Shown here: positions 11,992-23,858 of the stretch, piece after piece
Numbering within the stretch: the first letter of the stretch is position 1
Layout: each line of letters begins with the position of its first letter
Program-made: the position numbers and the translations under genes
Notes under the pieces: generated by a model
Told to the model about the DNA's origin: nothing
The model's database searches: none
What the model saw: the letters and a program-made list of their open reading frames with translations, nothing else
DNA from: Pyropia yezoensis
Taxonomy: Eukaryota; Rhodophyta; Bangiophyceae; Bangiales; Bangiaceae
Reading direction: 5' to 3'
Length of the DNA: 64,000 bases
Assembly: GCA_009829735.1 (NCBI GenBank)
Contig: CM020620.1
Location: 26,134,951-26,198,950 of the forward strand

Positions 11992-12860
11992 GGCGCACTT
12001 CCTCGTGATAGCGTAATGGAGCGGCCGCGTTTACGCGCGACAGCCTCAGCACCGCTCCCGCGAGGCATGCTGACGAATATAGGCAGCCAGCAGCCTCCCT
12101 CGGTCACCCGAGCTCCTTTGCCGCTGCATGGCAAGGCGCCCTGCGCGCGCTAAGGCGGTAGGTGATCCTGCAGAAGAAAAGGCGGGCAAAGAAACGGCAA
12201 GGGATCACACAAGTAGCCCCCTCGACGTGGCCCCCGTTCGCTCTTTGACTCATGAAGTTAATTTCGCAACGCACGATTCTGCGCTCGACCCGCCGAGGAC
12301 TTCCGCCTACGTGTGCTATGAACGCTTCTTCTGCGCTTCTCGTGATCTGAGCGTGCCCGCGACGGCCTGGACGGCCCCCTGCACCTCTTCGTACACGAAA
12401 TGAGTCGGTGCCACTTCCGAAGGGTCAATACTCACCTCGCCAGAGCGCTCAGAGTACAGCAATAAGTGAAAAAATTAAGGCTGGCAACTCATTGTTGGCA
12501 CCTCGATGTACGGTCTCGGCATCGTGGAGCCGGGTAGAGTGGCTCAAAAGAAAGCCAGTGAGGAGCTCCATCGTATGGACTGAGAATAGCGTTCAGCAGC
12601 AGTCTTGACGAACTTACGCAGCGACAAAGTTGCCCGGTGGCCAGGGGCCTAGCAATACGGAAACGACTTTAGTGTGGCTTTCTCAGCACTGCTGGACCTG
12701 CGCGCGCGTGCGGTCGAAGTGCCGCCATCCACCGCGCAGACAATGAGCCATACCGACCAATTATATGTGACTTTTTCTGCGTGTTGGCACGCGAAAGAAT
12801 GTAACACGGTTACATAGGTGTACGTATAAAATACTGTACGATGTGTCTGTTAAACCTTTT
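11992..12860. other. no gene recognised
   Basis: Contains a relatively AT-rich stretch (12760-12870) with a T9 run. There is no frame with a recognisable domain. It could include the outer end of the DDE transposon. Confidence 0.4.
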
Positions 12861-12879
12861 TTTTTATATTTGTGACCGC

Positions 12880-13640
12880 GGACTGACGCGGGCGCGGCGG
12901 CAAGCTGCAGGCAGCGGCGGCTCCAGCCCGCGTCGGTGGCAAACAGGGGCAGCCAGCCGGCCACAGGGGCGGAAAGGGGACGGCAGCCAACGGTGGCGGC
13001 GAAGGGGCAGCGGCCTACCGGCGATGGCGGCAGACCGCAACGGCGGCAGGGAGCTGCGATTCCCAGGCGCCTGCGGCGAAGAGCGGCCAGCCGGCAGCGG
13101 TGGTAGCGCGCGGCGTCCGCGAAGCGGTTGTCAGGCGGCCGTGGCGGCAGAGCCCCCAAAAGGCGTTGAACTAAATTTGGCAGTGGTGTGGGCGGCTGCC
13201 CGCGGGGAAGCGACCACGAGAGGTCATGGCGGTGGCGACGGGGGCAAGCAGCCGCCAGCCGGCGGTGGCCCCGGTGGCAGCGACGCGGGCAACCGGCGAA
13301 CAGCCAGCGGTGTCGCCGGTGGCGGCGCAGGGCAGGCGGCCAGCCCGTAGCGGCCAGCCGGCAGAGGCGGCGGCAGCGGCGGGGGAGCAGCGGCCAGCCG
13401 GGGGTGACCAGCCAGCAGCCGCGGTGGTACGGGCAGGGGAGCGGCGGCCAGCCAGGAGCGACGGATCGTCGGCCTGCCAGTAACGAAGGTGCTCGCGGTC
13501 AGCCCGTGGGGACGGGGGCAGACGGGCAGCGGCCAGCTGGCGGCGGCCAGGCAGCAGCCGAGAGGCAGAGGCGGGGGGGGTGGCGTCCAGCCAGCAGCGT
13601 CGGCAGCGGCGGGGATAGCCGCGGGGCGGCGGCACCCCCC
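12880..13640. repeat. degenerate GC-rich minisatellite-like region
   Basis: Repeated variants of GGCAGCGGCCAGCCGGC and GGTGGCGGC blocks, not in perfect register. Long frames are open on both strands and give only Ala/Gly/Arg/Pro-rich translations, so they are treated as compositional. Confidence 0.55.
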
Positions 13641-14080
13641 GGGTGATAAAGCGGGTGCCCGCCCGCCGGCGCGACTGTCGGCTGACGAGCGTGTAGGTGA
13701 CGGCAGTCAAGCCACCCAACCCCCGGCCCGTGCCGCCGCCCAGGGCGCCCGCAGGCCCACCACCCGAAGGGACGTCGTGCCGAGGTAGCCATACATCGTG
13801 CGCAGGGCCCACGAGCGGCCCCCGCCGGCGAGGCACCGCGCCAGCGGCCAGGTTCACCCAAAGGCGTTGGCAACGCCGCCGCCGCCGTCCCGCCCAGCCG
13901 CCGTCCCCGCTGACACAATGCCCTCATGTAGGCGTCGAGGGCGTCGGAGGGGGCGGGGACGACGGGCCCGCCGTCCCGCACAGGCGCTCCCGAGGGCGGG
14001 GGCGGGAGCGGCCGCCGCCGCCGCCGCCGCCGCCGCCCCAACCATCTCGTCCTCTACCACTACCAGCGCCCAGCGCCCTC
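13641..14080. other. GC-rich DNA, no gene recognised
   Basis: Low-complexity C/G-rich sequence with a GCCGCC run near 14008-14037. Antisense open frames reflect composition only. Confidence 0.4.
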
Positions 14081-14399
14081 ACGGTGGCGGCAGCCGCCAC
14101 CGCTCCCGCCGCCGCCGCCGTCGCTGTCGCCACCATCCCCCCCGCCACCGTCGCGACCAGCAGGCCCACTGGGGCATCCCTTCCCACGTGGATATCCCCC
14201 CCCCCTCCCCACCCCCCCCCCCCCACGGCCGCCGCTGTCCCGCGGCCCACCCCCGGCGCGTGGGCGACCCGACAGGCCCCCCCCCCCCCCCCCCGCTCGT
14301 CCCCCCCCCTCGACCGCGCCCCCACCCCTCGCCATCCCCACAGACGGCGGCGGCCCCGGCAGGGGGCGACGACAGCCGCGAGCGCGGCGGCTGCGGCCC
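14081..14399 (+). repeat. left arm of a ~318-bp inverted repeat around the Crinkler-like gene
   Basis: Reverse complement of 18827-19144 with high identity, including unique stretches such as ACCAGCAGGCCCACTGGGG and TTCCCACGTGGATATCC. The arms are therefore related by descent and not just both GC-rich. Poly-C runs inside the arm differ in length. Identity fades outward near position 14080. Confidence 0.85.
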
Positions 14400-14836
14400 T
14401 TCTTCTTTATGCTGCTGCTGCGGCCGCCGAGGGTGGTCGCTACGTAACTGGCGACACCGTGCCCCTGTCGTACGTGTGAGCTGCGACACTCTTACGCAAG
14501 TCCAGATTGACCTGGCTCCTGACGTGTCAAAGACACTCCCACGTGGCGAGCCGTATACCACGTGTCTTCCATTCGTGTATCATTCGTGTAAACGCTCCAA
14601 GAGTTCAGGCGAATACGCCGTATTCGCGAAACTAAACCCGAACCGAATCGCACCGCCACCAACCCTGGCTCTTCACCTCCGTTCCCTTGTGGCCCGAGGA
14701 AGCCCCGACCCCCCCCTATGTCCCTCACTTTCTTGGAGGTTGTTCGTGACGGCCGCCCCGCTGCCGCCATCTGACGGCGCCTCCCCTCTTCCCTCGCCCT
14801 GTTGACCACCCCAGTAGCCGTCACTGGCTCTCAACG

Positions 14837-15358
14837 ATGGGGCGTGTTGGTGGCCAAGGGCGGGCTCGTGCCGCAGTGCCGCCAAGGCGGATGGCCGTGG
14901 CGACCACCGGGGGGTTGGCATTCGTTGACGGGGCTGTGGCCTACCGGGCTGCCTCCGCCTCTTGGCCCATCCCGCCGCGGGTGGTGGGGTGTCGTGGTGT
15001 GTCCCGGGAGTCACTTTTGCGCCCGAAACCTGCATCGCTGCGGTTGCTGCGCGGCTCGGCATCGCGGGGCCGCCCTTTGAACGCTGCGGTGCGCGTGGTC
15101 TCTTGCTCTCTGGGTGGAGCTCAACCACCGCCACGTACGCGCTCGTGGTATGGCTGGGGAATCCGCTCCTCCAAGTACCACTCGAGTTTGTGCCATGTGG
15201 CGCAGCGAGTACGGGGAAATGGGAACTGGCAGGAGGCCGACCACCCTCCCGACGACAAGGTCCTGTGCACGCTCTGTCACGACATTGAACGACGGAAGCA
15301 GCAAGTGGTGCCCAAGGCGGTGCGCCAGCAGCGCACGCACACGTTTCGTCCCAACACT
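14837..15358 (+). other. candidate 5' exon of the Crinkler-like gene
   Basis: Open frame from ATG 14837 that reaches a GTACGT donor at 15359 in phase 0. A pyrimidine-rich ACACAG acceptor at 15537-15542 joins it in frame to VFQMLRRGK. The last part of the exon (SSLCHVAQRV ... ADHPPDDKVLCTLCHDIERRK) looks like real coding sequence and has Cys/His pairs that could bind zinc. The first half is low-complexity, and another frame (14962-15288) also looks protein-like, so the true 5' end is unresolved. Confidence 0.4.
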
Positions 15359-15551
15359 GTACGTTTTTTTGAGGCGCTCATGCACCGCCTTCCAGCTCTG
15401 TTGACACACTTTTTCCTCGTCTCTCATTCTTCCAGTCCCTTCATTGCCGAGGCTCTCAACTGAGCCACAATCTGGCCCATATCTCCCTATTCTTGGTATT
15501 CTGATTGTGTGCTCTTGTACCTCGCTGCCATCTCTGACACAGGTCTTCCAG

Positions 15552-17876
15552 ATGCTGCGTCGAGGGAAGATGGCTACGCTCGACCAGCTTTACAAGGGCG
15601 TTGCAGCTGTCCCACTGCGCGCGAGTGACAAGAAGCTGCAGTTTATTGCTTCTGCGGCGCACTTCAATGTGCTGACACTGAGCTCGCAGGTTGCCCGCAA
15701 ACTCATCGTCATCGGTGGGCCACCTGGTGTTGGGAAGACAAGGCTGGGCTATGAGGCGCTGGCAATGGCGATGGACTCGTCGGGGCGCCTGATAAATCAT
15801 CTGCAAGCTGCCACTGGCTCTCCACTTCTCGTGGTACCCGTCTACCTCGACATGTCCAACGGTCTCAAAGTGGAGAGACCGCTTGATCTGGCCCCTGGGG
15901 TCACCACGTCGGAGCGTCTTGGTGCCCGGGTCGCCGCTGCTGTCCTTTCGTTGCCCATGATTGAGGTGCGCCGTCTCAATGGCGGTAACCTGTTGGGTTT
16001 GGCCATCAACAACGTGCTTTACGCGATCGTATGCGGCGTCGTCGCGGAGCGTCACGCCAGGCAGATTGCTGCCATCTCTGTGAACGAGGACAGCAACTTG
16101 CAGGGGATGCCGATTGTGCTCTTTGCTGTGCACATGGACGAGTACCAGCTCTTCACCAAGGAGCTGGCGGACAATGACGGCTGGAACCAGGAGTCTGCGG
16201 TGAACGAGGTCCGGAGCATGCTCTCCCTCATGAAGAACTACGTCCTCAACCGTCGGGCACATCTCCCTGCGCGCCCTACTCTACTCCCCGTGGTATCGGG
16301 GACGCCGTACGACGGCGTGTACATCCTGTGGACCAAGATGCTGAATCCCCGGTTTTTGCTACCAGCGGTCCTGGACCCTGAGCAGGCTCTCGGCCTCTTT
16401 ACGGACTTCCTGACGCAGGAAGAGCCCTTTGTCGGACATGCCCAGCTGATAAGGGGCTCCATGCAGTGTTTGGCAGCCAGGGTGGCCCTGACCGACGTGG
16501 ACCTGCGACCACGCCTCGTCATGGAACTCGCGCAAGAGCTGCTGCTTCGGACGCCACGTGACCTCAGTGCTCAAGAGGCCCTCAGTGCCGTTGACTGGCC
16601 GGCACTCACCACGGCCGTGTCTGGCAGCGTCACCGCGCCCATTTCCGAGCCTGCCGGCCGTCTCTTGACACAGCTGTCGCTGTTCCGGATCCCGATTAAT
16701 TTTGTTCCCAGCAGCATGGACAAGCTGTCCCCCTTTGAGACGGTTGTGCGGGACTCCGAAGCTGTTGGGCATCTACGGCTGGGTCGCGTCTCCAAGTCCA
16801 GCGCGATTGACTCTTACCGCACTGTGCGTCTCCCGTTTGTGCAGCTGCGAAGGTGGGGTCTTCACAAGCTGCTGCCTCAACGTCTGCTGGACCTGCCCGT
16901 GCGGCCGTGGACGGCCGATGACTTTGAGGATCTCGTGGCTCATTATCTCTGCGCGCGGGTCGACTTCTTTGCAGCTGCTTTTGGACAACCCGTGCCATTG
17001 GCGTTCGTGCTTCCCGGGGCGCTAGGAAGCCCGGCGGCCAGGGGCGTATGTGTGTCGTTGCATGGGTCGCGGAGCGTGTACCGCGAGCAGTTCCAGTGGC
17101 TGCACAAGAAGACGGACCAGCCCGTCAAGGCAATGAACATGTCGGCTGTCACCGATGACCTGACATTGCGGGCATCTTTGGCGGTGATCCCCGACCAAGC
17201 GGTTCCTGGTGGAGGCGGGAAGCATGACGAAGATTACTTTGCGAACTGGGAGGAGGATGTTGACGGACCTGACGTCGACGACTTCCTGTCTGGCCGCTGG
17301 GCCGATGACGTGCTCACGCCCGAGCTGCAGAAGCCTGAAGAACCTGACGAAGGTGCGGTTGGCAAGATCAACATCAAGGTGCCAGAGCAGCACTTCACTG
17401 CGTGCGACCTGTCGACCGGCGTGTTTGTGGCTTGTCGCAACAATGCCCTGCTTGATGTGCGCCTGGCCCTTCCTCTCTCAGATCAACACCGGAGCTGCGG
17501 AACTACTAACGAGCTACACATCGCCTTGGCCAAGGATGCACAAGCGGCTCAGTATCCAAGTGTGCCACGGCCTGCCACGACGTCTTCGGTGGGGCCGCAC
17601 TTGCACTTATACTGCCAGGTTAAGCAGACGCAGGCCGAGGTCGATGCGACCCAAGATGTCATTTCCACGTGGTACACGGAGGCCCGCGCTGCCACCGCCA
17701 AGTGGCGCACGGACGGCGACCGCACCATGTTTGTCTTCTTCACTAACCGCGACTTGCGTCTCCCGCCCGAGTCGTTCTTCACAGAGCGTAAGCATTTGCT
17801 CATTGTGTCGCGGGGCCAACTTGGCCAGGCTCTCAGCCCTGCCTTCGCCCGACGAGCGATGGTCAGTGAACGTTGA
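15552..17876 (+). CDS. Crinkler/RHS-like protein: P-loop NTPase with REase-like C-terminus
   Basis: Product of 774 residues counted from ATG 15552 (a second Met six codons on). Walker A is GGPPGVGKT at residues 55-63. A segment PVYLDMSNGLKVERP near 96-110 and SERLGARVAAAVL near 120 resemble the NTPase of Crinkler/RHS proteins. Walker B is IVLFAVHMDEYQLF with Asp196-Glu197. The C-terminus has LHLYCQVKQ (684-692) followed by MFVFFTNRDL, consistent with the QxK half of a PD-(D/E)xK nuclease fold. An acidic linker (DEDYFANWEEDVDGPDVDDF) separates the halves. Family knowledge: Crinkler/RHS proteins are eukaryotic effector- or transposon-related NTPase-nucleases. Nothing here shows its actual role. 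The frame is uninterrupted, unlike the transposon genes around it, and it sits alone between inverted repeats. A 184-bp intron (15359-15542) may precede it. Confidence 0.7.
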   Translation: MLRRGKMATLDQLYKGVAAVPLRASDKKLQFIASAAHFNVLTLSSQVARKLIVIGGPPGVGKTRLGYEALAMAMDSSGRLINHLQAATGSPLLVVPVYLDMSNGLKVERPLDLAPGVTTSERLGARVAAAVLSLPMIEVRRLNGGNLLGLAINNVLYAIVCGVVAERHARQIAAISVNEDSNLQGMPIVLFAVHMDEYQLFTKELADNDGWNQESAVNEVRSMLSLMKNYVLNRRAHLPARPTLLPVVSGTPYDGVYILWTKMLNPRFLLPAVLDPEQALGLFTDFLTQEEPFVGHAQLIRGSMQCLAARVALTDVDLRPRLVMELAQELLLRTPRDLSAQEALSAVDWPALTTAVSGSVTAPISEPAGRLLTQLSLFRIPINFVPSSMDKLSPFETVVRDSEAVGHLRLGRVSKSSAIDSYRTVRLPFVQLRRWGLHKLLPQRLLDLPVRPWTADDFEDLVAHYLCARVDFFAAAFGQPVPLAFVLPGALGSPAARGVCVSLHGSRSVYREQFQWLHKKTDQPVKAMNMSAVTDDLTLRASLAVIPDQAVPGGGGKHDEDYFANWEEDVDGPDVDDFLSGRWADDVLTPELQKPEEPDEGAVGKINIKVPEQHFTACDLSTGVFVACRNNALLDVRLALPLSDQHRSCGTTNELHIALAKDAQAAQYPSVPRPATTSSVGPHLHLYCQVKQTQAEVDATQDVISTWYTEARAATAKWRTDGDRTMFVFFTNRDLRLPPESFFTERKHLLIVSRGQLGQALSPAFARRAMVSER

Positions 17877-18826
17877 TGTTGAGGGGTGGGGACGACAGCG
17901 GGGTTGGCGTCGCTGCTGCTCCCCAGGCTGGTCGAGGGGCATTAGCGGGCTGCGAGATGCCGTCCCGCAAGGCGCGGGCGGGCAAGGGGAAGCCCAGCCT
18001 CTGGCGGCGGCAGCGGCGGCAGCGACGGCGGGGCAGTGCCGGTGGTGATTGCGTCACCGGTGGCAGTCGCCGCCGCCAGGCTGGGCCTCGTCGCCGTCCC
18101 CGTGCCCGCGGCGGCTGGCGGCGGGTTGTTGTTCTTTCCTCAATCGGGAGGGCCCCAAACCCCTACGCCTGCCCCGGGGGTCGTCCCCGGCGGTGTGCTG
18201 CCGTCCGCCCTGGTGGGGGCAGTGAGGGACGTGCTCCGTGCCGGCACCGTCGAAACCGTAGAGCGGCTTTTCCCCCTGCCCCCCGGCTGGGGGCTTCCCC
18301 GGCGCACGCCCCGTCACCCGCTGGGCGACGCTGGTGGCGGTCGGCCGTCTGGCGCTGGCGGCGCTGGTCAGTCCCGTCCCGCCGGTGAGAGGGGAAAGGG
18401 GTCGACGCGGAAGGGGAGCCCCACCCACCGCCGCCAGCAGAGGTGTCCGCACCCCCCGCGGGGTCCCGCCGCCGGCGTCGGTGCCGGCGCCGCCAGTGCC
18501 GCCACTCCCGTTGACGCTGCCACCCCCGCCACCCCCGCCACCCCCGCCGTCTCTGCCGCCGCCGCCGCCACCGCCGCCATTGCCGCCCTCCCCCCCCCTC
18601 CCTCCCCCGTCGCCCCCGCCGGCGGTGCCCCCACCAGCTGTGGCGGTCGCGTCGTCACCCCCCCCCGCGCCCCCACGCAAGCGCCCGCGGCTGCCCCCGT
18701 CGTATGGGTGCCCCGCTGGGGGCGGCGGCGGCGGCGGCGGCGACGGCGGCGGCGGCGGCGGCGACGGCCTGCCGTGAGGGACCGCCGACGGCACTGGGGA
18801 GGGGGACGGGGAGGGTGGGGGGGGGC
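17877..18826. other. GC-rich DNA downstream of the Crinkler-like gene
   Basis: Low-complexity sequence with CCNCCC and GGCGGC runs (18485-18620 and 18720-18775). A plus-strand frame from 18036 reads as an Ala/Val/Pro-rich protein for about 110 codons and then dissolves into repeats. I do not call it a gene. Confidence 0.4.
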
Positions 18827-19144
18827 CGCAGCTGCCGCGCCCGCGGCAGTCGTCGCCCCCTGCGGGGGCCGCCGCCGTCTGTGGGGATGGCGAGGGGTGG
18901 GGGCGCGGTCAAGGGGGGGGGACGAGCGGGTGGGGGGGGGGGGGGTCCTGTCGGGTCGCCCACGCGCCGGGGGTGGGCCGCGGGACAGCGGCGGCCGTGG
19001 GGGGGGGGGGGGTGGGGAGGGGGGGGGGATATCCACGTGGGAAGGGATGCCCCAGTGGGCCTGCTGGTCGCGACGGTGGCGGGGGGGATGGTGGCGACAG
19101 CGACGGCGGCGGCGGCGGGAGCGGTGGCGGCTGCCGCCGTGATG
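18827..19144 (-). repeat. right arm of the ~318-bp inverted repeat
   Basis: Reverse complement of 14081-14399. The arms are separated by about 4.4 kb that contains only the Crinkler-like gene and GC-rich flanks. Matching continues inward to the GCTGCGGCCC motif and stops outward near TGATGGTTTCG. A target-site duplication is not evident. Confidence 0.85.
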
Positions 19145-20810
19145 GTTTCGAGTGGTATTGGGCAGGGGGAGGTAATATTCATGCTTCCTTCCCCCTGACA
19201 TTCAGCGACGGATGGGCAGAGATAGGTTCAGCGGGTGTGAGGTGGGAGATTGCGGCAGTGGCTTCCCCCCCACTGGAGGGGAAGTGTCAGCGCGTCTTCC
19301 TGTTGGAGAGACAGTCTGTTGAGAGACATGAAGACAGTACAGTCAGCACTCTTCTTTTTCTCGGGAGATAAAAAAAGAAAAGCAGCATCACGGCTAGGCA
19401 AGGGTAGGTCGATGAGGTGCGCGGAGAGGGCTTGCGGACGTTGCGCCTTCCTGGAGGGAGTAGAGAAGCGTCAGCGCGTGTCTCTTATTAACAAAAAAAG
19501 GTCTTACGAACCCTTGTCTCTTGGAGACAAAAAAAAAAGCCACCGCGGTCTGGACGAGGCCAACAGCACTCTGGGGCGAGAGGACACTGCGTCGTGGAGG
19601 GGGTGGAGCTGCTCCACATGGAGGGGCCTGCTTTCTGGGGGGAAAGGGCAGCAGCGCCGAGAGGAAAACGGGGGGCGGGTGGGGCGAACATCGGCCGCGG
19701 GGGAGCAGGAGGGGACTCTCGCCCTCCGCCACGGCTTACGTACTCTGGGGGGATGGGGGGGGGGGGGGGGGGGAGGGGAGGGACGAAGGTGGACGCGGTC
19801 GACCGCGGGAGGAGGCGTCGAGGGCAGAGTTGCCCGCACGGAGGTCCTACGTCCCGTCTGCCGAGTATGACCGGTGGCGCGGGCGAGACCCCGCACGCCG
19901 CGATGGACTTAGAGGGGGTTGCCCTGGAGCGGCCTTGGAAGCACATATCCAGGATACACCGCCCCCACCCCCCCGAACGCCCCGCCACTCCACCCTCCAT
20001 TCACGGGCCAATCAATTTTCAGCGCAGCTCCGACGCATCGGAAAGTATCGGTCCTTCAATCCGACAGCGTCCGCTTTTGTATGTAACTAAACTTTAGGCC
20101 CCACTGCGCCGGTCGGTGCACCCCGACGTGAGATTTCTCGGAATGAGGACTGAAGTGGCATGCGAAATGCAGCAACCTAGTGCTCTTCGCTTTCAGCGCC
20201 TTAATGTACTAAGCGGAACTGCGAAAGCCCTTCAAGTACGGCAGGAAACACAAGGTAACCCTGACTCGGTCGTCCCGAAAGTTCTTCCTGAGGGGAAAGA
20301 TACCGCATTAGGGGATTAGGGGCAGCTTATTAGGGGATCGAGGACGCCTAATCTTCCCACTGCATCAAGCCCTGGAGGCGGGTCTCGCCAAGTACGGCGC
20401 CGGAAGGCCTATCCGGCTCCTCCCGGAAAAGGTTTTCCAACCTTTCCCCTGGGAGAGGAACTGAGTTGCCGGTTCCGGGCGTGTGTGCTCCTGCCTCAGC
20501 AGTAACCTGGTTCCTTTCTCCCGGAAAAGGTACCCCGGGTAAGGTCGCTGAGGGGGGGGTCAGATGGATGCGGATATCGTCAATCGGACAGCCTCCAGGG
20601 CCTGCGATCTAAGGGGGGGCCTGGCCCCTTTGTCCAGACGGCGACGCCGGCGCCGCAGCGCGTTCGTGTGGCGATTGCCTGGTTTCCATGGCGACCCACG
20701 GGAGTTGCACCCCGCGAGGGGGGGACGTGGGGCTCCCGTTGGGACTTTGCAGCCAGTCCTCCTTACTGCCCGGTCCCCCACGCCTGCGAATCCCTCGCCG
20801 ACGGCCGCGT

Positions 20811-20812
<2 letters not shown>
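19145..20812. other. no gene recognised; hairpins
   Basis: Contains a perfect hairpin TTGTCTC/GAGACAA (about 19522-19538, loop TTG) beside A-rich runs, and an imperfect inverted repeat near 20416-20455 (CTCCCGG...GGAGAG type, with AAAGGTT/AACCTTT). A G-run lies near 19750-19772. 20110-20540 is moderate-GC DNA that I could not assign. Confidence 0.4.
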
Positions 20813-20843
<31 letters not shown>

Positions 20844-23370
20844 ACCGACGCGGCGCGGCCGTCGAGGGCGAGGTGCGCAGACGCGCTCGCCGCCGCTGCG
20901 TCTGCCCCCGCGTGCAGCGCGGGGGAAGCCACCCCGCCGCAGCCGGGAAAGGCGGGGGACCCGCCGTCGTCAGTGGGCGGGGGGGGGGCGGGTCAGCGAC
21001 GTTGGTGTGGCCGTCGCGGCCGCTCCGCGGCTGCCGGGGGGGGGGTGGAGGGGGGCGCGTCCATGGCGGTGCGCACCCCCTTCCCTCCCGCCCCCCCCTC
21101 CCACCCCCTGCGCCCCCCGCGCTGCCCGCCTCCTCACCCCGGGGCCACAGTAACCGCAGGAGGGCAGCGGCACAAGCGGGGGCGCCGGAATAGCGGGGTC
21201 ACCCTAGACAGCGACACCGGCGGTGGCGGCTGTGGCCACAGCCCCGGTGCTGCCGGCAGCCTCGGTGGCGCCGGCGGGCCGCCGCCGCAATAGCGTTGGC
21301 GTTGGCGGTGGTTGTGGGCGCTGCGGCGGTGGTGGTGGCGGTAGCGGTTCGGAGGGGGGGGTTGCGTCGATGTCGGCAGGCTCAGGCGACACCCCCCCGC
21401 TCTCTGCTCCCCTCCACCCCCCCCCCCCCCCCCCCCGACGCGCTCCACCAGGCGTCGGGTAGCACGCCGCGGCGGGGCGCGCCCTCCCAGCACCGGGCCG
21501 TCACGTCAACGCGCTCTTCCACCCCCACCCCCACCCCCTATCCCCCCCCCCCGCACGAATCCATGCCACCCATTTTCATTTTCCAAGACGTGTGCTGTTC
21601 ACATCCGTCGCCCATTCGCAATGAGAGTGGTGGCAGCGCGAGCGTCAATCGCGAGACTCGTAGAACCGCCTGCGGCGGTGGCGGGAGTGGCCCAGCAGCC
21701 GCCGCTTTGGCCGACGCAGCCGTCCGCCCAGGGCGGTGGGGGGGACGCCGGGCCGCCGCCCGCGACGCCGCCCGCGACGCCGCCCGCCCAGCCGCCGTCT
21801 GCGGCGGCCGCGGTCGCGGCGTACACGCGCGCCGCCGCCGCAGCCGCCGCCGCCGCCGCCGCCGCCGCCGCCTCCGACCGGGAGTCGCCGGCGGTGGCAG
21901 CGCGGGAAGAGGGGCAAGCGGGACCGGCGCGGCCGCCGCGCGGCCTCCCCCCGCCACGCCGTGCCGGGTCGCGTCGGTAGTGGCGGCTGCGGCTGCGGCT
22001 GCGGCTGCGGCTGCGGCTGCGGTGGCGGTGGCGGTGGCCGTGGCGGTGGCGGTGGCGGTGGCGGTGGCGGTGGCTGCTGCACCACCGGCCCGCCCGTCAC
22101 CCGCCGCCCACTGCGGCGGCCGCCGCGCCGCCTGCTGTGTGAGACAAACACGGGCGTGGCCGCTTCCACGCTCGCCTGGGCGTCGGGTGGGGGCGCACAC
22201 TAAACGGTCTATCTGTCGCTTCCCCTGCGGCTATCCCGCGGGCCCTCTACATGTCCTGTACACTCGGCCATGATCGGCACTTGGGTCCGCCCGCGACCGT
22301 CTAGTTCTGCCAGTTGCCCTACCACGCGTCTCCCAGTGCGGCCACACTGCCCCCCGCCAGTACAGCGCGGCCACCCGGTCCCTCTCCTGTATCTCTCGCC
22401 TCTGCTGTCCCTCTCGCCTGTCCTGTCTCGCTCACCACTTTGTCCTCTCAGTATCAGGCCCCCATCGGATGGCGGGTCCGTGGCCGCGGTACTCATCAGT
22501 ACCGCCGCTCGCCCGTACCCATCCGGCCAGACAGGAAAGTCCTTCTACCGGTCATGCACCTGCATGCCAGCGGTGAGCGGAAAGGGCCCCGCCGCCGTCG
22601 CCGGAACAGCGGCCGCCCGGGGTGGCCGCCGCGGACCCCCCTCCGGCGAGGCGGCACGGCACAACCACCGCGCGCGGTTCATGCCAGACAAGGTGGGCGA
22701 GTGGAGTAGGACCGCCCCCGCGCCGCCGCCGCAGGCGGTGGCCGCCTTCTCCCCGCGGGCGGCCGTCGGTGGGGATGCCGCACTGGGCGCCGCGGCCACG
22801 ACGGGCAGGGGCAGAGAAGGGTGGGAGGGGGTGGGGGGGAGACCCTGACCACGGTGGCTGACCGCAGAGGCGGATGCGCCAACGTGCAGTCGTTCGACTG
22901 CCGTGCCTGTGTTACCGAGCACAGCGGGCTGTCCACCAGTTGCGCGTAGTTGGCGTCCGCACAGTTCTCCTGGACAAGAAGGACAAATGAAAAATGACCC
23001 ACCCCCCCCCTCTGCGCACCAATCAGCACAGGGGGACAGGGACCAAACTCCCAGCCCACGGAAAAGCCCCGCCGACTTCCGCCATACCGCCCCCCCGCCC
23101 CCACCCCCTCCCCACTGCATCCACCCCTCCCGCCCCCGCACCGACTCCCCCCCCACCTACTTGAGCGTCACCACCGTCACGCCCCTCCCCCCCTCCGAGC
23201 TCTCGCAGCGAGCGGCGGTCGCCGCGGTCGCCGCCGCCGCGGCCGGGCGGCGGCCACGGCGGCTCGCCGCGGCAGCCGCGGCGACCTTTTCGCCACCGCC
23301 CCCCCCCCCGCCCCCCTTGGACGATGATGACGACGGGCCGCCTCCGCGCCGTCCCCCCCCCCCCCTCGTC
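20813..23370. repeat. GC-rich low-complexity region with homopolymer and triplet/hexamer repeats
   Basis: C-run of about 30 at 20813-20843; C-run at 21417-21436; GCC triplet run around 21840-21872; (GGCTGC)n followed by (GGTGGC)n at 21981-22075. All long open frames here are shadows of these repeats. No domain is recognisable on either strand. Confidence 0.6.
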
Positions 23371-23375
23371 CCCTC

Positions 23376-23844
23376 TGTGGCAAAAACCACTTGCACACAC
23401 GACACCCAAGTTGGGGCGGTGTACAAGGGCTGCCTCCCGTGTCGGGGGAACCGGAAGAAGTGCAAGTCGCACACACTCTGTCCCTGTTGTGGGGCAAACC
23501 CCCCACTGACAAACAAGAGGATGGTGTGTGGTCCAACAGTTTCTTCGTCGGGACGGGGACGCAGGGCCAAGCCCCGCTGTCCCCCCCCTTATCCCCCCAG
23601 GGTCCCCTCAGATTCTCGCCACTCAGAATCTCCCACCCCAGCACCTGCCCACCGGGCCACACGAAAAGTCAAGACGATAAATGCAGAAAACCCTCAAATC
23701 CAAGTTGGATTTACTACTAAGCTAACTATCCCAAACTTAGGAAATATGGACCCAAATGCAGGGGGAGGAACGGATCAGGCTAGTGGCCTGCCGCCCCTTG
23801 CATGGCACGTGTTGCCCCCCTACCTGGGGGTCAAAACTGCCACA
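23376..23844 (-). repeat. 3' LTR of element A
   Basis: 469 bp, TGTGG...CCACA. Carries a perfect 17-nt palindrome at 23696-23712 (AAATCCAA, G, TTGGATTT). Same length as the 5' LTR. Confidence 0.95.
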
Positions 23845-23858
23845 CTCCCCTCTCCTCA
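23845..23858 (-). other. polypurine tract of element A
   Basis: Minus-strand TGAGGAGAGGGGAG directly abutting the 3' LTR, the expected primer site for plus-strand DNA synthesis. The identical tract is at 50810-50823 in element B. Confidence 0.8.

Noticed and set aside
13697..14805. Overlapping 260-335 codon plus-strand frames
   Set aside because: They run through one inverted-repeat arm and poly-C tracts, and the matching arm at 18.9 kb is open in other frames; no domain and no consistent frame.
20110..20540. Possible structural RNA
   Set aside because: Moderate GC and hairpins attracted attention, but I see no rRNA, tRNA or other known RNA signature.
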